Source: an uncultured Collinsella sp.
GTDB taxonomy: Bacteria; Actinomycetota; Coriobacteriia; Coriobacteriales; Coriobacteriaceae
Direction of reading: 5' to 3'
NCBI GenBank assembly: GCA_958421035.1
Contig: CATZKS010000001.1
Coordinates: 1 to 41,550, forward strand
Length of the DNA: 41,550 nucleotides
Below, in pieces: positions 31,342-39,535 of the stretch (positions are counted from its first letter, which is position 1; every line of letters starts with the position of its first letter). The position numbers were made by a program, and so were the translations under genes. The notes beneath the pieces are model-generated. The model searched no databases and had not been told where the DNA came from. It saw only the letters and a list, made by a program, of their open reading frames with translations.

Positions 31342-34059
31342 TCAGTTGTTATTGCCACCATCGAGCAATGCCTCAAAATCCTTCGCCGGCATGGGGCGGT
31401 AGTAGAGGAAACCCTGAGCGTAGCGGGCGCCCATGTGGCGTAGCATGTTCGCCTGCTCATCCGTCTCGACGCCTTCGATTACAATGGGCAGATGGAGCAA
31501 CTGCGCCATCTCGAGCATCGATGACACGATCTGCGCGCTGCGGCCTTGATCGCGGTCGGTGGGCACAAAGGTGCGGTCGAGCTTGATGACGTCGACGTTG
31601 ACGTTCTTGAGCATCGCGAGCGTGGACTGACCGGTGCCAAAATCGTCCATATAGGTCGAGAAGCCGCGGGTGTGCAAGTCGGCTGTCAGTTTGTCCACGG
31701 CTTCGGACTCTCCCGTATAAGCCGTCTCGGTGATCTCGATGCGCATGAGCTCGGGCGGCAGGTTGTATTGGGCGGCGAGCGATCCCATATGCTCGGCAAC
31801 GTCGCAGGCAAGAATGTCCACGCGAGACACATTAAGCGAGACCGGAACCACGCGAAGACCGCGATCGAGACGCTCGCGAAGCCATATGGCGACACCCTGC
31901 CAAATGTACTTGTCGAGCGTCACCACAAAGCCGCTTTCCTCGAGTGCAGGGATAAACGTTGCGGGCGAAATGAGAGAGCCGTCCTTGTCAATCCAGCGCG
32001 TAAGTGCCTCGGCGCCAATGATTTCGCCGGTTTCCATATCGACCTGGGGCTGCAGGTAGTACGTGATGCGGCCATTTGAGAGCGCGTACTGGAACTCGGT
32101 CAGCGTGCGGTGGAACGCAATCTCGTGTTCATATTCTTCGGGGCGGAAAATAGCAATGCGCTCCTTGAAGTCGTTTTTGGCGCGTCGATTGGTAAACATG
32201 GCCTTTGCCTGCGCATCGATGGTGATCTCCTCATTGGAGTCGATGGGGTAAATGCCCATGGACGGCCAAAAACCTACGCCGTCATCATGCCTGGCTACTG
32301 CCTCGCGAACGCGGTTGTAGATTTGATGGACGGTGATGTGCTTAAAGGGGATGAGTACGCAAAAGTCATCTTGGCCCCAGTACCCTGCGACGCCCATATC
32401 GGCATTCTCGATGTCCTTGAGGACCGTGCCCACATCGGCGAGTACGCGGTCGCCCTCGGCCTGGCCGTGCCATTCATTAAACAGGCGCATGTGACCCATG
32501 TCGACGGTGGCGATGCACCAGGTGTCGTCGCGCCTTGCCTCGAGAAATGCGTTGGCGCGCCGCATAAACTCGCTGGGTCGATAGAGGCCCGTGAGCGAGT
32601 CGATACGTTCGGCGATGGCGCTTTTGCGCTCCGCCTCGGGTATGGGGAGGCTGTCGTTGGGAACAAGCCCGCCGGCCGTGCGAAGGCGACGGTCGAGTTC
32701 GCCTAAAACGGCGGTCGCTTGATGGGTTAACTGCTCGTAAAAGGCCGGGACGACAAGGCAGACGGGAGTAATGGTGTCGCCCGCGATTTGAACAGGAGCG
32801 AAAACAGCCTCTTTAAGGTGGCGGGTCAGTTGCTCGAATGCCTCATGGTCCAAATCGTTGCTGAGCACGACGAACTGGACGCTTCGTGAACGGAAGACCC
32901 GGCTTCTGCCGCGGGTGATCGACAGCATGCGGCCTGCGTATTCGGCAAGCATGTTGTCGACAGCCTCGGCCCCGTAGAGCTCGTTGAGATTCGCCGTGCC
33001 ACGAATGCGCACCGCTATAAGCCCCGTCTCGCAGCTGTCGCGACGGCAGGCATCGATAGCGTTGACCAGCATGCGCTGCGTTCCGAGGCCTGTGGCGGCG
33101 TCGACGGTTTCGGCAAGCGAGTGGTTGACGAGTTCGCCGACATAGAGCGAGGGGACATTTCCGTCGCCGTCGATGCGAAACCCGCGAGCACGGCAGAGAA
33201 CGTAGTCACCCGCGGCATTGCGCATGCGGTACTGCATGACGCGGCGGTGTTTGGAGCCGTTAAAGATCTGGTTGATGTCGTTGGCGTAGGCCTCGAGGTC
33301 ATCGGGATGGACGCGCGTCTTCCAGAAATCGCGGCAGCTGTCTATGTGCTCCGAAGGAAGACCGAGATCGCGCAAGGCACCTTGCGACCAAAGGGTGCGG
33401 TCCTTGTCCAAGTTCTCGATAAAGAAATAACGGCCCTCGTTGAGCATCGAAAAAGCGTCGAAAATACGATCGCTTATTTCGAAGTCGTCGGCGTGGACTT
33501 GCGTAATATTGCGCCGATCGAGGTGCATGGCATGACGTAGCTTGTAGTCGTACATGCGATGGTCGGCATCGAGTGTCATGCGATTGGAGGCTTCGCCCAG
33601 GGCGGGGTCGGCGTGTGCCACTCCGTAGCTAAACGAATGGGGCATCTCGGAATCGTTGTTTTTGAGCAGGATCGTTCGGCAGTGTTCCAGACGTTCGGCG
33701 AGGTCGTCCTCGGTCGCAATCGTAGATAGGATGGCAAACTCGTCGCCTCCCAGACGAAATGCCGCCTCGTCTACCTTCATATACAGCTTGAGATAAAGGC
33801 TTACCTGCAAGATATAGCGGTTGCCCTCGTCATGCCCAAAGACGTCGTTGCAGTGCTTGAGATTGTCGATATCGATGAATGCCATGGTAACGGGGGCGTC
33901 CTGCTCCCAGAGCTCCTCGAGGGAACGGGCAAAGCCGCCACGGTTGCCAAGCCCGGTAAGCTGGTCGGTAAAGGCGGTCCTGATCAGATCCTCCTGACGC
34001 TCGAGAAGGTCACGGACGGTCTTTTCGAGCGTTTCGGTGTAATTGCTGACAGTATCCAT
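31342..34059 (-). CDS. GGDEF-PAS-GGDEF-GGDEF-EAL multidomain c-di-GMP protein
   Basis: 905 residues. First GGDEF domain with intact GGDEF at 104-108 after a short coiled coil, a PAS-like region (about 210-335), a degenerate GGDEF (about 345-470, no signature), a third GGDEF-like domain in which the signature reads GQDDF, and a C-terminal EAL domain from about 650. The EAL domain keeps EAL (684-686), the DDFGTG motif (805-810) and EGVE (862-865), so it should be an active phosphodiesterase. It has the same GGDEF-PAS-GGDEF start as the neighbouring gene. The ATG at 34059 has a weak ribosome binding site. Confidence 0.88.
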   Translation of the reverse strand: MDTVSNYTETLEKTVRDLLERQEDLIRTAFTDQLTGLGNRGGFARSLEELWEQDAPVTMAFIDIDNLKHCNDVFGHDEGNRYILQVSLYLKLYMKVDEAAFRLGGDEFAILSTIATEDDLAERLEHCRTILLKNNDSEMPHSFSYGVAHADPALGEASNRMTLDADHRMYDYKLRHAMHLDRRNITQVHADDFEISDRIFDAFSMLNEGRYFFIENLDKDRTLWSQGALRDLGLPSEHIDSCRDFWKTRVHPDDLEAYANDINQIFNGSKHRRVMQYRMRNAAGDYVLCRARGFRIDGDGNVPSLYVGELVNHSLAETVDAATGLGTQRMLVNAIDACRRDSCETGLIAVRIRGTANLNELYGAEAVDNMLAEYAGRMLSITRGRSRVFRSRSVQFVVLSNDLDHEAFEQLTRHLKEAVFAPVQIAGDTITPVCLVVPAFYEQLTHQATAVLGELDRRLRTAGGLVPNDSLPIPEAERKSAIAERIDSLTGLYRPSEFMRRANAFLEARRDDTWCIATVDMGHMRLFNEWHGQAEGDRVLADVGTVLKDIENADMGVAGYWGQDDFCVLIPFKHITVHQIYNRVREAVARHDDGVGFWPSMGIYPIDSNEEITIDAQAKAMFTNRRAKNDFKERIAIFRPEEYEHEIAFHRTLTEFQYALSNGRITYYLQPQVDMETGEIIGAEALTRWIDKDGSLISPATFIPALEESGFVVTLDKYIWQGVAIWLRERLDRGLRVVPVSLNVSRVDILACDVAEHMGSLAAQYNLPPELMRIEITETAYTGESEAVDKLTADLHTRGFSTYMDDFGTGQSTLAMLKNVNVDVIKLDRTFVPTDRDQGRSAQIVSSMLEMAQLLHLPIVIEGVETDEQANMLRHMGARYAQGFLYYRPMPAKDFEALLDGGNNN

Positions 34060-34215
34060 GTTCTAAGCGGCTTTCTGAAGTCGGGGCGGATTGCGTCGGG
34101 CGAGCTCGTTGTGTACACGCGTCGTTGCTCAGCGTTTTGCGTGTATCCAGGCCCCGCCTTGCTGCGTTGTTGGGTTACTTTGCCGGCTAATGTTCGCTGT
34201 TGATAACTGCTGAGT

Positions 34216-34221
34216 AGTATA
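34216..34221 (-). promoter_or_regulatory. -10-like element before the EAL gene
   Basis: TATACT on the minus strand, about 155 nt upstream of the ATG at 34059. The gap 34060-34382 is AT-richer near 34200-34245 and otherwise holds no ORF or clear repeat. Confidence 0.3.
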
Positions 34222-34332
34222 AACAACAGTACAAAATTATATAGGGGTGCACATGCTGTGGGTGGCTATTATTTGACAAACGGCAGCGCGATGATGCGAT
34301 GCTTGATAAAAATGCGACTGGGGCGGTATATG

Positions 34333-34360
34333 TTGACGGGTATACTTGTTCCGTTTGAAT
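34333..34360 (+). promoter_or_regulatory. Possible promoter of the patatin gene
   Basis: TTGACG (34333-34338), 16-nt spacer, TTGAAT (34355-34360), 23 nt before the ATG at 34383. The -10 match is weak. Confidence 0.35.
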
Positions 34361-34382
34361 TTGTGGGGATGGAGATGGTCGC

Positions 34383-35252
34383 ATGGCACAGTCAACTATG
34401 ACGCGCACGGTGGGGCTCGCGCTCGAGGGAGGCGGCTACCGCGGTATGTATACGGCGGGCGTGCTCGACGTTTGGATGGAGCACGGTTTGACCTGCGACC
34501 ATATGGTGGGCGTCTCGGCGGGCGCGGCGTTTGGCTACAATTTTAAATCGCGCCAGATCGGCCGTGCCATTCGCTATAACAAGGCCTATTGTGCCGACAA
34601 GCGCTATGCGGGTGTAGCAAGCTGGCTGCGGACCGGCGACATGTTCAATGCCGATTTTGCCTATCATGAGGTGCCCATCGAGCGCGATCCCATTGACTTG
34701 GAGGCGTATCGCGCCTGTCCCATGCGGTTTACGTGCGTGTGCACCGATATCGAGACGGGCAAGGCCGTCTACCATGACCTGCCTTATGGCGACGAGCGGG
34801 ATATCGAGTGGATCCGGGCATCGTCGGCGATTCCTGTGGCGACGCGTCCCGTTGCTATTGACGGGCATAAGTATCTGGATGGTGGCGTGGCTGATTCTAT
34901 TCCCAGTGCATGGCTGTTTGCGCAGGGGTATGACCGCAATATTGTGGTACTCACGCAGCCGGCGGGCTTTGTGAAGCAGCCCAACAGCGTGATGCCCATG
35001 CTGCGTCGCGTGTTCCGTCACTATCCGGAGTTTGTCGCATCGCTTGAGCATCGGCATGAGGTCTACAATGCCACGCTCGATGACCTGGCACGTCGCGAGG
35101 CTGCCGGCGAAATCTTTGTGGTGCGGCCGAGCGAATCGGTGAAGGTGCCGTCGCTATGCCGCGAGCCCGATGAGCTCGAGCGCATCTACCAGGTCGGTCG
35201 CCACGATGCGGAGTCGTCTTTGTCCGCGTTGGAAGTGTATCTGGCGGGGTAG
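34383..35252 (+). CDS. Patatin-like phospholipase (YjjU-type)
   Basis: 289 residues. The oxyanion loop GGGYRG (16-21), the nucleophile elbow GVSAG (43-47, Ser45) and the catalytic Asp in DGG (166-168) give the Ser-Asp dyad of bacterial patatins. The PVAIDGHKYLDGG and NIVVLTQPAGF stretches match the YjjU group. It acts on acyl lipids, either as a cytoplasmic hydrolase or at the membrane; there is no signal peptide. The ATG has GGAG about 9 nt upstream. A hairpin separates it from the convergent thiE. Confidence 0.92.
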   Translation: MAQSTMTRTVGLALEGGGYRGMYTAGVLDVWMEHGLTCDHMVGVSAGAAFGYNFKSRQIGRAIRYNKAYCADKRYAGVASWLRTGDMFNADFAYHEVPIERDPIDLEAYRACPMRFTCVCTDIETGKAVYHDLPYGDERDIEWIRASSAIPVATRPVAIDGHKYLDGGVADSIPSAWLFAQGYDRNIVVLTQPAGFVKQPNSVMPMLRRVFRHYPEFVASLEHRHEVYNATLDDLARREAAGEIFVVRPSESVKVPSLCREPDELERIYQVGRHDAESSLSALEVYLAG

Positions 35253-35272
35253 GGCAAACTGCCGTGGACTCG

Positions 35273-35322
35273 GCGGAAAACGCATCCCGGAATGGAAGTC
35301 CAAACTGGGATGCGCTTTCCGC
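35273..35322. terminator. Hairpin between the convergent patatin and thiE genes
   Basis: 35273-35288 pairs with 35307-35322 over 16 bp with one mismatch (GCGGAAAACGCATCCC against GGGATGCGCTTTCCGC). AAAA and TTT lie inside the stem rather than after it. It probably ends both transcripts. Confidence 0.65.
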
Positions 35323-35364
35323 TATTGAAGATATGAGGCTGCGAATCGGCTGCTCGGCTTGAGT

Positions 35365-36060
35365 CTATGCCTGCTGCCAGGTATCGACGAGCTCCTTGGC
35401 GGCGGCGTGGGGGTCGTCGGCGCTGCAGACGGCGCTCACCACAAAGAAGCCATCGACGCCGGTGGCCTTGAGCTGCGGCAGGTCGGCCGTCTTGACGCCG
35501 CCGCCCACCACGATGGGCACGGGGCTTGCCGCGTGGAGGGCGGCCAGGTCCTCAAAGCTCTTGGTGATGATAGAGCCGTCGGCCGCGCGTCCGCAATCGC
35601 GTTTGGTCTCGGTCTCGTGGAGTGGGCCGATGCCCAGGTAGTCGACTAGGCTCATGTCGGCGGTCTTGACGTACTCGAGCATCTCCTCACAGCGGGCCGA
35701 AAGTCCCACGATGGCATCGGGGCCCAGCAACTTGCGACAGACCTCGACGGGAATATCGCTCTGACCCACGTGCACGCCGTCGACAGCAATACCCTGTTCG
35801 CGCGCGGCGAGTACGCAGTCCAGGCGGTCGTCGATTAACAGGGCGACCTGACCGGTCTTGCCGGCCTGTGCGATTGCCTGCGCGGCGTCGCCGGTAAGCG
35901 CGATGATCTCGCGGGCGCTTGCCACCTTGGAGCGCACCTGGATGCAGGTAAAGCCTGCGTCGAGCGCCTGAGCCACCACATCGCCCACGGGACGCCCGAG
36001 CGTGTTTTCGGGGCCGAGTACCAGATAGGCCGAGATATCAAGGTTGTCGCGGATACTCAT
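35365..36060 (-). CDS. thiE: Thiamine-phosphate synthase
   Basis: 231 residues. ThiE joins the pyrimidine and thiazole phosphates to thiamine phosphate. Family blocks are IQVRSK near residue 41, LLIDDRLDCVLAA with VDGVHVGQSDIPV (pyrophosphate and Mg2+ site), DYLGIGPLHETETKRD and the final VVGGGVKTADLPQLKATGVDGFFVVSAV, where GGG and S bind phosphate. The ATG at 36060 overlaps the stop of the preceding gene by 4 bp. It is the last gene of the riboswitch-controlled thiamine operon. Confidence 0.96.
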   Translation of the reverse strand: MSIRDNLDISAYLVLGPENTLGRPVGDVVAQALDAGFTCIQVRSKVASAREIIALTGDAAQAIAQAGKTGQVALLIDDRLDCVLAAREQGIAVDGVHVGQSDIPVEVCRKLLGPDAIVGLSARCEEMLEYVKTADMSLVDYLGIGPLHETETKRDCGRAADGSIITKSFEDLAALHAASPVPIVVGGGVKTADLPQLKATGVDGFFVVSAVCSADDPHAAAKELVDTWQQA

Positions 36061-36398
36061 CGTGCTTCCTCCTGCTTTTTGATCTGCGCTTCCATGCGCT
36101 CAAGCTTGCCGGTCATGGTGTCAGTAAATCCGGGTCGAATATCGGCTTTGAGCACGACTTCGGTGCGGATGCCCTTGCTCGCCAACACAAAGGTTGCGTC
36201 GCGCACGACCTGCATGACCTCGTCCCAGTCGCCCTCGATCTCGGTGAACATCGAGGTGGTGCGGTTGGGAAGGCCGCTCTCGCGAATGACGCGCACGACC
36301 TCGGCGACCTCGGCGGACAGCTCGTCGCCGGTGCCGCACGGGGCGATGGCCACGGCGACGAGCGTGTTCATGCCGGCATTGGTTACGGGCTCGGACAT
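36057..36398 (-). CDS. Thiamine-binding protein, MTH1187/YqgV (DUF77) family
   Basis: 113 residues, a ferredoxin-like alpha/beta fold: LVAVAIAPCGTGDELSAEVAEVV, MFTEIEGDWDEVMQVV and VVLKADIRPGFTDTMTGKLERM. Members of this family bind thiamine or related pyrimidines; the role is storage or sensing rather than catalysis. The ATG at 36398 has GAGGAGG 8 nt upstream, sitting over the thiM end. It lies between thiM and thiE with 3-nt and 4-bp spacing, which fits a role in thiamine salvage. Confidence 0.88.
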   Translation of the reverse strand: MSEPVTNAGMNTLVAVAIAPCGTGDELSAEVAEVVRVIRESGLPNRTTSMFTEIEGDWDEVMQVVRDATFVLASKGIRTEVVLKADIRPGFTDTMTGKLERMEAQIKKQEEAR

Positions 36399-36401
36399 GG
36401 C

Positions 36402-37241
36402 TTATGCCTCCTCGAGCTCGAGTTGGTTATTGGCAATGTCCTGGGCGGTTGCGCGGTAGAGCTCGTCGATAAAGGCGACCTTAAAGCTTGCCGGGGCATC
36501 GGCGACAGCGGCGGCACGCGTGCCGGCAACGTTGTAGACGGCGGCGCCGCAGATGGCTGCCGTAAACGGGTCGGCGGCACAGGCGTACACGGCCAGCACG
36601 CCGCCCTGCGAGCAGCCGCAGCCGGTGATCTTGGACATGAGCGGGCTGCCGCCGTGGGACTTGGCCACCGTCGTGCCGTCGGTGATCAGGTCGACTTCGC
36701 CCGAGACCACTACGGCGCCGCCGGTGTAGCGGGCGAGCGCCACGGCGGCGTCGCGGGCGGCGTCGACCGTGTCGGTGGTATCGACACCGCGCACGCGGCT
36801 CAGATCAGCCGCCTCGCCCTCAAGGCCCCACAGGCCGGCGAGCGCGATAATCTCGGAGGCGTTGCCGCGCACGATGGCGGGCTTGTACTGCTTGAGCTCG
36901 TTTACCAGCTGGGTGCGCAGGCTACCGATGCCCAGACCCACCGGATCGAGCACCCAGGGCTTGCCGGCGTCGTGTGCCGCCTTGGCCGCGCGGGGAATCG
37001 TCTGCTCGTAGATGGGGAAGAGCGTGCCCATGTTGAGATAGATGGCGCCGCCGCCGGCAACGAGCGCCTCGCCCTCGTCGGGCAGATAGACCATGGCGGC
37101 CGAACCGCCCACGGCGAGCTGCGCGTTGGCGACAAAGTCGATCGTCACCGTGTTGGTGATGGAGCCGGCCATCGGATTGGTGGCGCGAATCTCCTCCACG
37201 GCCTTGACCATATGTTGCTTAAGCTGTTCCGAATCAATCAC
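36402..37241 (-). CDS. thiM: Hydroxyethylthiazole kinase
   Basis: 279 residues. ThiM phosphorylates 5-(2-hydroxyethyl)-4-methylthiazole, a salvage step before ThiE. SITNTVTIDFVANAQLAVGGSAAM and VLDPVGLGIGSLR are clear; the KITGCGCSQGG loop holds the family's active-site region. A GTG start at 37241 follows AAGGAGG by 9 nt. An ATG at 37248 lies between them but opens a 4-codon frame (MCSD) that ends within thiM and is out of frame. First gene of the operon under the TPP riboswitch. Confidence 0.95.
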   Translation of the reverse strand: MIDSEQLKQHMVKAVEEIRATNPMAGSITNTVTIDFVANAQLAVGGSAAMVYLPDEGEALVAGGGAIYLNMGTLFPIYEQTIPRAAKAAHDAGKPWVLDPVGLGIGSLRTQLVNELKQYKPAIVRGNASEIIALAGLWGLEGEAADLSRVRGVDTTDTVDAARDAAVALARYTGGAVVVSGEVDLITDGTTVAKSHGGSPLMSKITGCGCSQGGVLAVYACAADPFTAAICGAAVYNVAGTRAAAVADAPASFKVAFIDELYRATAQDIANNQLELEEA

Positions 37242-37263
37242 TGCACATGCCTCCTTGGCATAG

Positions 37264-37293
37264 AAAAGGGGCGCTGTGCATAGACAGCGCCCC
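37264..37293 (-). terminator. Riboswitch-linked intrinsic terminator upstream of thiM
   Basis: On the minus strand GGGGCGCTGT (37293-37284) pairs with ACAGCGCCCC (37277-37268), loop of 6, followed by TTTT (37267-37264). It lies between the TPP riboswitch and the thiM ribosome binding site, so control is probably by premature termination. Confidence 0.9.
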
Positions 37294-37306
37294 TGCAAAG
37301 GCGGCA

Positions 37307-37395
37307 TGCTCCCTACGCCAGCATTAACTGACAGGTTCAAAGGATTGGGCCCTATGCTCTCTCAGCCTTGTGGTTTGCACCGCCGGCACTCCCGC
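37307..37395 (-). ncRNA. TPP riboswitch (THI element)
   Basis: On the minus strand the conserved segments are GGGAGTGCC, GGCTGAGAGAGCAT, GAACCTGTCAGTTAATGC and TGGCGTAGGGAG, in the order and spacing of THI boxes (pyrimidine-sensing CTGAGA helix and pyrophosphate-sensing loop). It binds thiamine pyrophosphate and should switch off thiM, the thiamine-binding gene and thiE. Confidence 0.97.
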
Positions 37396-37424
37396 ATCGA
37401 ATCTGTTGTTCCCTATACTAACGC

Positions 37425-37526
37425 ACCTGCCAAAAAGGGACAGGTTTATTTTGGTAGGGGGCAACTGGGGCGTTGCATTTTCCCAGATAAAACCTGCCAA
37501 AATAAACCTGTCCCTTATTGGCAGGT
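37425..37526. repeat. CCTGCCAAAA-family palindromic repeat, full copy
   Basis: Positions 37425-37458 and 37493-37526 are inverted repeats of 34 bp with two mismatches. The right half in reverse complement matches 18119-18164. It sits between the thiamine riboswitch promoter region and the TACAAT promoter of the HAD gene. Confidence 0.8.
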
Positions 37527-37529
37527 CGT

Positions 37530-37535
37530 TACAAT
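37530..37535 (+). promoter_or_regulatory. -10 element (TACAAT) for the HAD gene
   Basis: TTACAATGG lies 4 bp beyond the repeat element and 29 nt before the ATG at 37565, so the repeat would supply the -35 position. Confidence 0.45.
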
Positions 37536-37564
37536 GGTTACGGTGAAAATGACTGGGGGATTCT

Positions 37565-38473
37565 ATGATCAAACTTGTGCTGACCGATATGGACGATACG
37601 CTGATTCCAGCCGGGCATGACGGCGCCAGCGACTACGCCATCGAGGGCATTCATGCCATGCAGGCGGCGGGTCTGCACTTTGGCCCGGTTTCGGGTCGCC
37701 AGCCGTCCGCGATGGGCTGGATGTTCAAAAATCGTTCCGAGTGCTTCTCGACCGGCGCGTTCTGCAACGGCCAGGTCATGTTTGTGGACGGCGAGGCGGT
37801 AGCCTCGCGTGCGACCGACAACGCCGCCCTTATGCGCTTGGCTGACTACTTGGAGCAAGAGACCGATGATACGTATCTGAAGGTCTACAGCCTGGGTGAT
37901 GACTTTTGGGATAACGATGCCTACTGCGTGACGAGCGATCCCGAGCGCGTGCGCCGCGCCATGGAGTCGGGCGGCAACGCGTGGCTCAAGGGCGAAGAGG
38001 CCCCGTGCCGTCCTGTTGTCGATGATGCCCCGGTATACAAGGCGAATATCTGGAGCGCCCGCTCGCGCGAAGAACTCGCTGAGCTGCGCGAGCGCATTGC
38101 CGCGGAGGTGCCGGAGCTCTCGCTTGTGTTTCCCAACAACCGAGTGCGCCTGCTCGACATTCTTCCAGCAGGTTGGGACAAGGGTTGCGCTGCGCTGGAG
38201 CTGGCGCGCGCTTTGGACCTGACGCCCGACGAGGTGGCCGTATTTGGCGATTCCGATAACGACCTGCCCATGATCGATGCTGTTCCCAACTCCGTTGCAG
38301 TCGCCAATGCCAACGAGGCTGTCACGGCCGCCGCGCGCTGGCATATCGGCGCTGCGACAGACGATGCGGTTGCCGGGGCTCTGCATCAGATTGCCGCCTG
38401 CGCCGCGACGGGGGAGATGCCGCCGTTTATGCGCCTGCCGGGTACTGCCGACGCGAATCTCACTAACAGCTAA
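37565..38473 (+). CDS. HAD-superfamily hydrolase, Cof type
   Basis: 302 residues. Motif I DMDDTLIPAG at residues 8-17 (first Asp nucleophile), SGRQP (motif II-like), a C2 cap in the middle, the motif III lysine in GWDKG and motif IV GDSDNDLPMID near residue 224. Cof-type enzymes remove phosphate from sugar phosphates, FMN or cofactors; the substrate is unknown. The start ATG follows a GGGGGA stretch. The stop TAA begins the ribosome binding site of the LysR gene, so the two are probably cotranscribed. Confidence 0.92.
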   Translation: MIKLVLTDMDDTLIPAGHDGASDYAIEGIHAMQAAGLHFGPVSGRQPSAMGWMFKNRSECFSTGAFCNGQVMFVDGEAVASRATDNAALMRLADYLEQETDDTYLKVYSLGDDFWDNDAYCVTSDPERVRRAMESGGNAWLKGEEAPCRPVVDDAPVYKANIWSARSREELAELRERIAAEVPELSLVFPNNRVRLLDILPAGWDKGCAALELARALDLTPDEVAVFGDSDNDLPMIDAVPNSVAVANANEAVTAAARWHIGAATDDAVAGALHQIAACAATGEMPPFMRLPGTADANLTNS

Positions 38474-38483
38474 GGAGACAGCC

Positions 38484-39380
38484 ATGAAGCTCCAGCAGCT
38501 CAGATATGTCGTCAAAGTTGCCGAATGCGGCAGCATTACCGAGGCCTCGCGCCGGCTCTTTGTGTCGCAGCCTTCGATTACCGCGTCGATTCGCGATCTC
38601 GAAAACGAGATGGGTGTGCACATCTTTGAGCGCACCAACAAGGGCGTCATTGTGTCCGAGGAAGGCGAGACCTTCTTGGGCTATGCGCGCCAGGTACTCG
38701 ACCAGGCCGACCTGCTCGAGGGCAAGTACAAGGGCGCATCCGAGCAGGTGCCGCACTTTAGTGTGAGCTGCCAGCATTATTCCTTTGCCGTCAACGCGTT
38801 TGTCGACGTGATCCGCGAGTTCGATGCCGCGCGCTACGACTTTACCCTGCGCGAGGAACAGACCCACGAGATTATCGAGGATGTCGCGCACATGAAAAGC
38901 GAGCTGGGCATCCTATATCTGTCCGAGCACAACCGCGAGGTCATCGAGCGCATGCTGGTGGCCAACGAGCTCGTGTTCGAAGGACTCTTCTGCGCCACGC
39001 CGCATGTCTTCGTCTGCGCCGACCATCCGCTGGCGGACCGCTCCAGCGTGACGCTCGAGGATCTGGAAGACTACCCGTTCCTGTCCTACGAGCAGGGCAG
39101 CTACAACTCGTTTTACTATTCCGAGGAGCTGACCTCGACGTTCGAGCGTCGCAAAAATATCCGCGTGCGCGACCGTGCGACGTTGTTCAATTTGGCCATG
39201 GGCCTCAACGGCTACACGGTATGCTCGGGCGTGATCAGCCACGAGCTCAACGGCCCCGGCATTATCTCGATTCCGCTCGACGTGGACGAGTACATGGAGA
39301 TTGGCATCATCACGCGCAAGAACACGACGCTTACGCGCTACGGTCGGGCCTATATCGACGCGATTCGTCAGCATATCTAG
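38484..39380 (+). CDS. LysR-type transcriptional regulator next to a MetE-like gene
   Basis: 298 residues. Winged helix at 1-60 (SITEASRRLFVSQPSITASIRDLENEMGVHIFER) and an effector domain after 90. It starts at 38484 with TAAGGAG upstream, the TAA being the HAD stop. The only likely target is the MetE-like gene 155 bp downstream; the gap holds an inverted repeat fitting LysR (39427-39449). Relatives such as MetR and CysB-type regulators respond to homocysteine or sulfur status, but the effector here is unknown. Confidence 0.9.
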   Translation: MKLQQLRYVVKVAECGSITEASRRLFVSQPSITASIRDLENEMGVHIFERTNKGVIVSEEGETFLGYARQVLDQADLLEGKYKGASEQVPHFSVSCQHYSFAVNAFVDVIREFDAARYDFTLREEQTHEIIEDVAHMKSELGILYLSEHNREVIERMLVANELVFEGLFCATPHVFVCADHPLADRSSVTLEDLEDYPFLSYEQGSYNSFYYSEELTSTFERRKNIRVRDRATLFNLAMGLNGYTVCSGVISHELNGPGIISIPLDVDEYMEIGIITRKNTTLTRYGRAYIDAIRQHI

Positions 39381-39426
39381 GCTGCTGTGCTCCGCACGGT
39401 TCAAGTCTCTTTATGACAGTCCAGAC

Positions 39427-39449
39427 TGATATAGGAAACATCTATATCA
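39427..39449. promoter_or_regulatory. Inverted repeat TGATATAG-N7-CTATATCA, probable LysR operator
   Basis: A perfect 8-bp palindrome with a T-N11-A core (ATAG-N7-CTAT), upstream of the MetE-like gene. A second perfect 12-bp palindrome ATGAGCGCTCAT lies at 39483-39494, 42 nt before the start codon. Confidence 0.65.
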
Positions 39450-39535
39450 AACTGTTATAAACGTATATTTTACGATGGTCATATGAGCGCTCATACTCTG
39501 TCCCGGTAAAGCAACCAATGCAAAGGGAGATATCT

